Source of the DNA: a virus
IMG/VR virus record: IMGVR_UViG_3300038309_000096
Coordinates: 1-37,739 of that record
Strand: one strand, 5' to 3'
Length of the DNA stretch: 37,739 nucleotides
Below are positions 16,984-23,902 of this stretch, one piece after another. How positions within the stretch are numbered: position 1 is the first letter of the stretch; each line of letters opens with the position of its first letter. The translations under genes were made by a program, and so were the position numbers. A model generated the notes under the pieces. The model did no database searches. It was not told where the DNA came from and worked only from the letters and a program-made list of their open reading frames with translations.

Positions 16984-19215
16984 ATGACAACTTATCAAAT
17001 AGGACAACCGTACCCTATATTCAATGATAAAAAAGGAGATCCTCTTGATGGGGGCTATATTTATATAGGTGAATCTGGGAAAGACCCATCAGCATATCCT
17101 ATTCAAGTGTATTGGGATGAAAATTTAACTCTTCCTGCTTTACAACCACTACGTACAATTAATGGGTATATTGTACGCAATGGAAGTCCTTACAAAGTAT
17201 TTTGTGAAGAAAATTTTTCTATTCTTATCTTAGATAAATATGAGTCTGTTGTAGCTTACTCTTTAGTCGGTTTTTCATTAATAAAACCCGTAACAACAAC
17301 GGATCTTGGTTTTGTTCGTAAGGCAACTGATCAAGAAATATTTGACGGTGATCCTATAGCTTCTGATGCTTTCTTAGACCCAGAACAGTTTAAGAGGTTT
17401 AATGGATTTATTGATACTTTAGCTGATCTGCAAGTTGCTGATACCTATGTCAATCAATTTGTCTTTGTTAAAGGCAGAAATTCTCCTAATGACCGGTATC
17501 AGGGGTTTTTTACGTGGGATAACGGAGATTTTTCAATCCAAGTTGCTGCTGACCCAAATTATTTTAATTATGTGCCGAAGTCTGGAGATGATGGGACAAA
17601 TGGAGCTTGGCTCAGAATGTCCATAGGTTTTGGTAATTCTCAAGAGCTTCGTAGAACGTCCTTGGGAATAAATGCATTAAAGATTTCTACAGGATCAGCT
17701 GAAACTGCTATTGGTGAAGAAGCATTAGGAAATGCTTCCTGGGGGGCAGGGAACGTAGCAATAGGCTATCAAGCACATTACAATAACACTTCTGGCTATG
17801 ATAATGTTGCAATTGGAGACCGGCCTTTATTCAATAATACTACAGGAAGCTTAAATGTAGGTATAGGATTTGCAGCACTTGAAGAGAATACGACAGGATA
17901 TGATAATATAGCTATAGGGGCTGACGCATTAAAATTTTGTACTACAGGAAACCGCCAAACTGGAATTGGTATAAATTCTTGTACCAATAGTGTTACAGGA
18001 ACACATAATACAGGGGTCGGTTATAATTCTTTGCGTGGTAATACTGTAGGTAACTGGAATATAGCTATAGGATCAAATGCGCACCATGGAAGTATTGGAG
18101 CAAGAGCAGAAGGCCTTATTACATTCTCAGGTCTTCCCAATCTTGGGGAAACTTTTGAGGTCCATACTCAAGTTTTTACTTGGGCTACATTACGTGCTGG
18201 AGCAGGACAAGTAATGCTAGGGGCGACTATTAATGAATGTATAGATAATGCTATTTTTGCTATTAATACTGATACATCTGATATAGGGGCATTTAGTTTT
18301 TCCAGCTCTACTATTACTGTTTTTGCAAATGCAATAGGAACTTCCGGAAACTCGATTGTATTTCAGAATTTAACATCAACAAATATGTCTTTCTCAGGGA
18401 CTAAGACACTAAGTGGAGGCACAGACCAGCCTACGAATGATTGTGATGGAAATATTACTTTAGGTTTTCAGGCTTCATATAACAAAGAAGCTGGGGACAA
18501 TTGTTTTGTTTTAGGAACAAATGCTTTATATAATATACCGGATGGAAGTAATATTTTTGCTGTAGGTACACGTTCAATGTTTTCTGCTTTATCTGGGACA
18601 TTTGATTCAGTTGGTATCGGATCGAACACATTGGAAAATATAACTGATGACAGTCCCTATACTGTAGCTGTTGGTAGCCAAGCTGGTCGTTATTATACAG
18701 GGCTTAATGCAATGACAAATGCAAAGCATTGTGTGTTTTTGGGATTTCGTTCTCAAGGTTCACAAGCTACTGCGTTAAGACAGATAGTTATTGGTTCTAA
18801 TGCTAGTGGAATGGGTGACAATACTATTACTATTGGGGAAGGAAATAATGTTTCAGCCCTAATGTATGGGACAAATCTTGAAGAACAAGGTTCACCTGCT
18901 GCAAAAACTACAACAGTTACACTTACGGCAACAGAATTGCTAACAAGGATAATAATCGCGTCACATTCTGCTGGGGCACCCCAAGTCTATACATTACCAA
19001 TAAATACAGATATTACAGCAGCATTACCCATGGCAAGTGATACAAGTTTTACTTGGTACATTATAAATCTCGGATCAGGGATTAACTCTGTAGTAGTTAC
19101 TGCTAATACAAACCACACAGTTGTTGGTAATATGATTGTAGATGCAGGTTCACAAGCTCAATTTATTACAAGAAAAAATAGTGTTGGAGACTATATTACT
19201 TATCGAGTCGCATAA
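16984..19215 (+). CDS. Tailspike with P22-type head-binding domain and YadA-like repeats
   Basis: 743 residues. Residues 1-110 match the P22 tailspike head-binding domain (YQIGQPYPIFNDKKGDPLDG, YWDENLTLPALQPLRTINGY, YIVRNGSPYKVFCEENFSI). Residues about 220-365 carry at least six repeats of the type NVAIGYQA...NNTSGYD, like the left-handed beta-roll of trimeric autotransporter adhesins. A separate beta domain (about 375-485, ITFSGLPNLGETFEVHTQVF ... LSGGTD) interrupts them, and roll repeats resume to about 620 (NITLGFQASYNKEAG, VGIGSNTLEN). The last about 100 residues resemble the C-terminus of the 200-residue head protein. No enzymatic motif is evident. It should form trimers that bind the host surface. 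Confidence 0.88.
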   Translation: MTTYQIGQPYPIFNDKKGDPLDGGYIYIGESGKDPSAYPIQVYWDENLTLPALQPLRTINGYIVRNGSPYKVFCEENFSILILDKYESVVAYSLVGFSLIKPVTTTDLGFVRKATDQEIFDGDPIASDAFLDPEQFKRFNGFIDTLADLQVADTYVNQFVFVKGRNSPNDRYQGFFTWDNGDFSIQVAADPNYFNYVPKSGDDGTNGAWLRMSIGFGNSQELRRTSLGINALKISTGSAETAIGEEALGNASWGAGNVAIGYQAHYNNTSGYDNVAIGDRPLFNNTTGSLNVGIGFAALEENTTGYDNIAIGADALKFCTTGNRQTGIGINSCTNSVTGTHNTGVGYNSLRGNTVGNWNIAIGSNAHHGSIGARAEGLITFSGLPNLGETFEVHTQVFTWATLRAGAGQVMLGATINECIDNAIFAINTDTSDIGAFSFSSSTITVFANAIGTSGNSIVFQNLTSTNMSFSGTKTLSGGTDQPTNDCDGNITLGFQASYNKEAGDNCFVLGTNALYNIPDGSNIFAVGTRSMFSALSGTFDSVGIGSNTLENITDDSPYTVAVGSQAGRYYTGLNAMTNAKHCVFLGFRSQGSQATALRQIVIGSNASGMGDNTITIGEGNNVSALMYGTNLEEQGSPAAKTTTVTLTATELLTRIIIASHSAGAPQVYTLPINTDITAALPMASDTSFTWYIINLGSGINSVVVTANTNHTVVGNMIVDAGSQAQFITRKNSVGDYITYRVA

Positions 19216-19227
19216 TAAAGGATTTAT

Positions 19228-19512
19228 ATGACTGAATGTGAATCTAAAAATGAGTGCTCTCAAATGGCAAAAGAGTATGCTGAGCAAGCAGCAGAAAAGG
19301 CAGTTAAGAAAACTTTTGCTATACTTGGGGTTGATGTTGATGATCCTAATGCCTTAGAAGAGTTCAGAGAGGACTTACGGTTTGGAAAAAGAATGCGCAG
19401 AGCTGCTGACAAAGGTTTTATGACAGCAGTTACTGTATTGACAGGGGCACTCATGTTAGCACTTTGGGTGGGGATACTTATTAAAATCGGAGAGTGGATT
19501 AAAACGCCATGA
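19228..19512 (+). CDS. Single-TM lysis-cassette protein
   Basis: A 94-residue protein with a charged N-terminal two-thirds (Cys, Glu and Lys-rich; VDDPNALEEFREDLRFGKRMRR) and one C-terminal membrane segment (about 64-87, GFMTAVTVLTGALMLALWVGIL). Small proteins with a DDP...FxxDLxxxxRMRR-like segment plus one TM next to holin genes are common in phages (DUF6127-like). An antiholin or holin-partner role is possible but unproven. It overlaps the holin start by 4 bases, with AAAGGA 7 bases before its ATG. Confidence 0.72.
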   Translation: MTECESKNECSQMAKEYAEQAAEKAVKKTFAILGVDVDDPNALEEFREDLRFGKRMRRAADKGFMTAVTVLTGALMLALWVGILIKIGEWIKTP

Positions 19513-19952
19513 GTATTATTGCTAAGTTAGGAACCTTTCTTTTAGGAGATGGAAATGCCGTCGCAAAACCTATTGAAGCGTTTGGCGATGCAGTTGACAA
19601 AATATTTACAAACAGCGAAGAAAAACTGCAAGCGCTTGCTGTTCTGCAAAAACTGGAACAAAATCCTATGGAATGGCAGACAGCAATCAATAAAATTGAG
19701 GCACAGAGTACAAGTCTTTTTAAATCGGGGTGGAGGCCTTGTCTCGGTTGGATCTTGGATGTCACTCTTGCTCTTTATTACATCCCTCAGTTTACTATGG
19801 CTACTATTCTTTGGGTAAAATTCTGTGTAACTTCTGGCCAGTTTGTACCATATCCCATAACGGAGTTATCAGGCTTGTTTGAGCTTGTACTGCTTATGCT
19901 TGGTGCTGGGACCTTACGAACTATTGAAAAGTTTGGAGGGATAACGAAATGA
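19509..19952 (+). CDS. Holin, 3-TM family
   Basis: 147 residues. An N-terminal soluble part (about 1-70) is followed by hydrophobic segments (WILDVTLALYYIPQFTMATILWV, then LFELVLLMLGAGTLRTIEK). The phrase SGWRPCLGWI before the first segment is diagnostic of the GTA-type 3-TM holin family, whose members contain SxWRPxxGW. It would permeabilise the inner membrane to release the endolysin encoded immediately downstream (4-base overlap). Confidence 0.88.
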   Translation: MSIIAKLGTFLLGDGNAVAKPIEAFGDAVDKIFTNSEEKLQALAVLQKLEQNPMEWQTAINKIEAQSTSLFKSGWRPCLGWILDVTLALYYIPQFTMATILWVKFCVTSGQFVPYPITELSGLFELVLLMLGAGTLRTIEKFGGITK

Positions 19953-20338
19953 GCTTTAAATTTTCACAAGCTTCAAAGAATAATATGATTGGTGTAAACC
20001 CAGATTTAATAACAGTTGCCCAGCTTGCTTTATCGATATCATATATTGATTTTGGTATACCTACTGATGGTGGATACCGTTCGGTAAAGACACAAAGAGT
20101 CCTATTTGAAAATAAGAAAAGCCAGTGTGATGGTGTGATAAAAAGAAGCAAACACCAGGATGGTAAGGCGTTAGACTTTTATGCTTATGTTAATGGTAAG
20201 GCTTCATGGGATTTACAGCATTTGACTATTGTAGCTGCAGCTTTTATGGAAGCAGCTCAACAGTTAAATAAAAAGATTGAATGGGGTGGGCATTGGAAAA
20301 GCTTTCGTGACTATCCTCATATTCAATTAAGTACTTGA
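19949..20338 (+). CDS. Endolysin, M15-type D-Ala/L-Ala-D-Glu peptidase
   Basis: A 129-residue protein of the VanY/M15 zinc peptidase group (T5 endolysin-like). The zinc ligands sit in SKHQDGKALDF (His and Asp about residues 69 and 76) and DYPHIQL (His about 125); the catalytic acid is likely the Glu of IEWGGHW. The preceding segment, FGIPTDGGYRS, is also typical. It cleaves peptidoglycan stem peptides after holin opening. It has no signal peptide, in line with holin-dependent release, and is the last gene of the rightward arm. No spanin gene is recognisable nearby. Confidence 0.92.
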   Translation: MSFKFSQASKNNMIGVNPDLITVAQLALSISYIDFGIPTDGGYRSVKTQRVLFENKKSQCDGVIKRSKHQDGKALDFYAYVNGKASWDLQHLTIVAAAFMEAAQQLNKKIEWGGHWKSFRDYPHIQLST

Positions 20339-20355
20339 TTTATTTATCACAAATA

Positions 20356-20449
20356 GTCTCCAAAATGGACTTCTAAGATACTTTAATTTAAAACCTATAG
20401 TTTACTATTAACTAATTTTAAAAGTGCCTTAGAAGTCCATTTTGGAGAC
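20356..20449. terminator. 22-bp perfect inverted repeat at the convergence of the two arms
   Basis: GTCTCCAAAATGGACTTC... (20356-20377) pairs perfectly over 22 bp with 20428-20449, with a 50-base AT-rich loop. It occupies the only gap between the last rightward gene (stop 20338) and the last leftward gene (stop 20460), so it is positioned as a bidirectional transcription stop. No run of U directly follows either arm. Related arms occur at 25833-25927 and 37470-37555. Confidence 0.75.
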
Positions 20450-20459
20450 CCCATTATAA

Positions 20460-20912
20460 TTATTTATCATCCCAGAATGAAGAAGCATATAAAGTAAGCT
20501 GTCTCACTTTAACCCCAGCTTCTTTAAGCATCAATTTAGCCTCTGTCTGAGATTCTATCCAAGTTCTTAAGTTACTCTCTTCTGCATAGACAACTTCTGC
20601 TATTTGTTTTTGAATGATTGCAGCTGCACATTGAGCACAAGGGCAAAATGGATAAACGTACATTATCATTCCGGCTAAATTTACATTACTATTAAGTATC
20701 GTATTTAACTCAGCATGTAATGACCTTAAGGTTTTCTCATTCTGTGATAGACCTTCGTCTTTTACATTTCTTGGTGGACCATTATAGCCTATACTTATCT
20801 GTCTGTTAAAAGAATCAACTATAACAGCGCCAACTTTATGTTTAGGATCCTTACTCCAAGTAGAAACAAGCTTAGCTTGGTCCATAAATCGTTTATCCCA
20901 TTTACTTGCCAT
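20460..20912 (-). CDS. dCMP deaminase
   Basis: A 150-residue zinc deaminase of the cytidine/deoxycytidylate group. Zinc ligands and the proton shuttle are visible as LHAELN (His-Ala-Glu) and FCPCAQC (PCxxC). SIGYNGPPRNV is the family's substrate-side loop. The enzyme converts dCMP to dUMP, which the ThyX of this genome can methylate. GGAGG lies 6 bases before the ATG. The start overlaps the end of the helicase gene by 11 bases. This is the last gene of the leftward arm. Confidence 0.93.
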   Translation of the reverse strand: MASKWDKRFMDQAKLVSTWSKDPKHKVGAVIVDSFNRQISIGYNGPPRNVKDEGLSQNEKTLRSLHAELNTILNSNVNLAGMIMYVYPFCPCAQCAAAIIQKQIAEVVYAEESNLRTWIESQTEAKLMLKEAGVKVRQLTLYASSFWDDK

Positions 20913-22281
20913 CCAAGTCCTCCATTGTTCTCTTTCTTAAGTATTCTAAAAGTCTTCTTTGAGTCATATCCTTTGCATTTAAAGCTTGGTATACTGTTTC
21001 ATCAATAGTATTCTTTATAATTAAATGCTGAATGAGTACATGGTCCATCTGGCCAGGTCTATGTAGTCTTTTATTTGTTTGAAGATAATCATCTAGACTC
21101 CATGGAAGGGCGAACCATACTATTACACTTCCTCCTTTCTGCATATTTAGCCCACGACCTACCGACCGTGGGTGCGCAATTAATAATGGTAGCTCTTTAT
21201 TATTCCATTGTTTAAGGTATCTATTTCTATCTGAGGCCTTTGTCGCCCCAGTTATGAATGGGGTGCCTGGAAATGCCTTTTGTAGTAAGTCGATTTCAAA
21301 TTTGAATTGAATAAGGCACAGAACATTTCGTCCGTAAAGACTCTCAAGTAGATCTTTGAGGGCACGGACTTTAGTATCATGAATGAAGTGTGTCGTTCGT
21401 GTACCGTCATCATGATTTTCATAGATGGATCCTTGAACAAACTGTCGAAGCTTGGAGCTAAGAGACGCCGTATTGAGACTGCTAACCGAGGCATTTTCCA
21501 AAAGCAGTATGAAATCTTTTTTAAAGGATTTATACTGTGCTCTCTCTTTAGGTTGAAGATCCAGCCTAATTGTATTGATGACTCGTTCAGGAAGCTGAAT
21601 GTGGTCTTCGGATGACAGCCTAAATGTTTTACCAGAAATAGCTTTATGAATTGCTGTCTCTGTTCCAAAGCGTGCATTCCAATCGTATTTACGATATGGA
21701 TCTTTTGTGAAGTACTTATCTCTGAAGGAATTGAAATTGTCACCGAGGGACTCTCCTTTATCTATAATATAATATTGTGACCAAAGGTCTAAAAGTGAAT
21801 TAGGCGATGGGGTACCACTTAATAGTGCAATGTATTTGAATAAATCTCGCATTGCACATAAAAGGCCAAATCTATTTGAAGTATTGGATTTAACAAAAGT
21901 AGACTCATCTAAGACAAGTACTTTATATGGAATAGGCTTCTTGGCTCTATGAAGGTCATATAATTTTTTATAAAGCCAAGGAAGCCCATCGTAATTTATA
22001 ATATGCACTTGCTTAGAAAAGTCTAACTTTTTATTATTCCCGTGTAGAGCCTGAAAACTTAACTCTGCCTGAAGATCCCAGTCATAAATTTCATCTGGCC
22101 AGGTGTTCTCCATTACAGTTAAAGGCGCTATAATTAAAGTAGGTAAATTTAACTGGTTTATTGTATGTAATACTATAGCAGTTTTCCCTAAACCCATATC
22201 AATGGCAAAGTATACTTTCTTGTTCTTAAGCCAGTATTCTATTGCTTTTTCTTGGTATGGACGAAGTTGTTTAGCTTTCAT
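20902..22281 (-). CDS. SNF2-family DNA helicase / translocase
   Basis: A 459-residue two-RecA-domain superfamily 2 ATPase. Motif Q/I is LRPYQEKAI ... DMGLGKTAIV (Walker A about residues 29-34), motif II is LVLDES, motif III is ALLSGTPSPN, and motif VI is QTNKRLHRPGQ near residue 410. The compact length is typical of phage SNF2 proteins. It probably remodels or translocates on DNA during replication or repair beside polymerase, ligase and nuclease. The CTGGCCAG copies at 21049 and 22095 lie in this gene; one encodes the conserved RPGQ of motif VI. No good ribosome site is present, so it is likely coupled to the upstream zinc-ribbon gene. Confidence 0.92.
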   Translation of the reverse strand: MKAKQLRPYQEKAIEYWLKNKKVYFAIDMGLGKTAIVLHTINQLNLPTLIIAPLTVMENTWPDEIYDWDLQAELSFQALHGNNKKLDFSKQVHIINYDGLPWLYKKLYDLHRAKKPIPYKVLVLDESTFVKSNTSNRFGLLCAMRDLFKYIALLSGTPSPNSLLDLWSQYYIIDKGESLGDNFNSFRDKYFTKDPYRKYDWNARFGTETAIHKAISGKTFRLSSEDHIQLPERVINTIRLDLQPKERAQYKSFKKDFILLLENASVSSLNTASLSSKLRQFVQGSIYENHDDGTRTTHFIHDTKVRALKDLLESLYGRNVLCLIQFKFEIDLLQKAFPGTPFITGATKASDRNRYLKQWNNKELPLLIAHPRSVGRGLNMQKGGSVIVWFALPWSLDDYLQTNKRLHRPGQMDHVLIQHLIIKNTIDETVYQALNAKDMTQRRLLEYLRKRTMEDLDGK

Positions 22282-22516
22282 AACATTGCCATATTAGGTT
22301 TTCATAGCATTCACTATGTATTGAATAATCTACCATTGGATTGGGTGGGCCTTGGCAAGATTGTTGACAGTCTTCACAAACTGGAAGACCACAGTCTTCA
22401 CAGATTCCATAGTCATCATTAAGAATAAACTTACCACACTGACCACACTGACAATTTGGACAGTACTCAGTTTCTTCATAGATGACTATATCACATTTAG
22501 GGCATACATTTATCAT
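22271..22516 (-). CDS. Cys-rich zinc-ribbon protein, function unknown
   Basis: 81 residues with 13 Cys arranged as CxxC pairs (VCPKCD, YCPNCQCGQCG, ICEDCG, VCEDCQQSC, then SECYEN and QCYES). At least two zinc-binding modules are likely. AAAGGAG lies 4 bases before the ATG. It sits between ligase and SNF2 helicase, so a DNA-associated role is possible. No family beyond zinc ribbon is recognised. Confidence 0.75.
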   Translation of the reverse strand: MINVCPKCDIVIYEETEYCPNCQCGQCGKFILNDDYGICEDCGLPVCEDCQQSCQGPPNPMVDYSIHSECYENLIWQCYES

Positions 22517-22525
22517 ATAGCTCCT

Positions 22526-23338
22526 TTATAGATCCCATCTGAAAGCTTTAAATCGAGGCTGAATAGGCTTACCATATTTACTATAAGCCTTAAACTCAAT
22601 GACAATCTGTTCACCAAGAAAATTCAACTTATTGTCATAAACTTTTTGCCGCCACTCATCTGTCTGACCTTTAAAGATACCTACATCAAAATAGGTATCC
22701 TTCCCACCAATGGTAGCTTTACATGACATTCTACCCATTGAATGTTCATACTTTTTTCCTTTTGTCCCAGGAAGAATGTCAATAACTATCGCTTCAATAG
22801 ACTTAAGAGGTACAAGTTTCATCCAGTCCCAAGTACGTTTTCCAGGTTGGTAAATATGATTTGGAGAGATCCAACATATACCTTCTTCACCTTTTCGAAG
22901 TGCTTCTTTATAAAAGGCATCTACTTCTCGCGGAGAACTTGTATAAATCATAGATTCAAGTTTTACAAATTTACTGTTAAAGAACCCGGCGTTTTTAAAA
23001 CTTATAAGTAGCCCATACCGATCTGAGAACTTTAACTCGGGATAGACACAATTGAAAATAGAAAAAACTGCAGTAGGTGTACTATTACCACTTCTAATAG
23101 CACCTGATGCAGTTTCAAAGTCTTCTCCTGGTATGGTTACTTCACCAACAACTGGAAAAGGAATATCTTCAATTACTTTCTTGATATGATCAAGACCTAC
23201 AATTTCTCGTGGAGTTCTTGAATAAAACATATTAAGAAACGGATCATATATGGCATGAATACCATTACGTTTTACCGAAACATACCCAGGTCTAAACTTA
23301 GACCATTTAAAAGTTTCTAACTTTTCCGCTTTTATCAT
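22526..23338 (-). CDS. ATP-dependent DNA ligase (T7-like, compact)
   Basis: A 270-residue nucleotidyltransferase-OB ligase. Motif I reads VKRNGIH (residues 22-28), where the usual form is KxDGxR: Lys23 is kept but Asp and Arg are replaced by Asn and His. Motif III is GEVTIPGEDF, motif IV EEGICWISP and motif V WDWMKLVP. The C-terminal OB part includes VEAIVIDILPG-like and VIEFKAYSKYGKPIQPRF segments. It seals nicks in replicated DNA. The 5' end overlaps the VRR-NUC gene by 32 bases. The catalytic Lys suggests an active enzyme despite the variant motif. Confidence 0.88.
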   Translation of the reverse strand: MIKAEKLETFKWSKFRPGYVSVKRNGIHAIYDPFLNMFYSRTPREIVGLDHIKKVIEDIPFPVVGEVTIPGEDFETASGAIRSGNSTPTAVFSIFNCVYPELKFSDRYGLLISFKNAGFFNSKFVKLESMIYTSSPREVDAFYKEALRKGEEGICWISPNHIYQPGKRTWDWMKLVPLKSIEAIVIDILPGTKGKKYEHSMGRMSCKATIGGKDTYFDVGIFKGQTDEWRQKVYDNKLNFLGEQIVIEFKAYSKYGKPIQPRFKAFRWDL

Positions 23339-23654
23339 TTTCTTTTACCTTTTGTATAAATTGTTTAATTCCTTCTAAACCATAAACTACAAAATGGTTT
23401 AATCCAAGACTTGTAATAAACTTTTGAAACTCAATTTGTAAAGGCGAAAGTTTTCCTGATTTTCGTTTAACTTCTACAAACCACATCTGGCCAGGATAAA
23501 CTACAATTCTATCTGAAACTCCACGATTCATTTCAGAGACAAACTTGAAAGCTTTCCCACCAGATAAGCGTACGGCTTTAACAAATTCTGCTTCAACACC
23601 AGCTTTACCAATTTCTTTCTTCTCTTTTTGTTTATATGGGTTTAATTCAAACAT
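23307..23654 (-). CDS. VRR-NUC domain nuclease
   Basis: A 115-residue single-domain nuclease of the PD-(D/E)XK superfamily. The core is MNRGVSDRIVVYPGQMWFVEVKRKSGKLSPLQ: Asp in GVSDR and Glu-x-Lys in VEVKR are the metal-binding residues, and the following SPLQIEFQKF helix is typical of VRR-NUC. Such stand-alone domains act as structure-specific nucleases in phage replication modules. The start overlaps the stop of the preceding gene (TAATG). Confidence 0.92.
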   Translation of the reverse strand: MFELNPYKQKEKKEIGKAGVEAEFVKAVRLSGGKAFKFVSEMNRGVSDRIVVYPGQMWFVEVKRKSGKLSPLQIEFQKFITSLGLNHFVVYGLEGIKQFIQKVKENDKSGKVRNF

Positions 23655-23902
23655 TATTGATAGCTCACGTTTATTGTTTGACCTGAAAGCTTTTCAAGTT
23701 CCTTAAGCTCACGTATAGCTCGCAACTTATTATACCGTGTACGAGCTCTATCAATATACTGTGCACGATTGGAATGTTGGATTTCCCAAAGAATATACTC
23801 TCTAATAATATCTTCATCTTCTTCATTTCTAAGCCATTCAATAAATACTTTCCAAGATGAAGAGTCATTAGAAAAGTTAATCTTTTTTGTACCGTCTACC
23901 AT
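23654..23902 (-). CDS. Small helical protein next to the polymerase, unknown function
   Basis: 82 residues with an excellent AGGAGG site 5 bases before the ATG. The start lies 26 bases inside the polymerase gene, so translation is likely coupled. The sequence is charged and helical (VFIEWLRNEEDEDIIREYILWEIQ, then a basic RTRYNKLRAIRELKELEK helix). No family is recognised. The position suggests a replication accessory or adaptor role. Confidence 0.72.
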   Translation of the reverse strand: MVDGTKKINFSNDSSSWKVFIEWLRNEEDEDIIREYILWEIQHSNRAQYIDRARTRYNKLRAIRELKELEKLSGQTINVSYQ

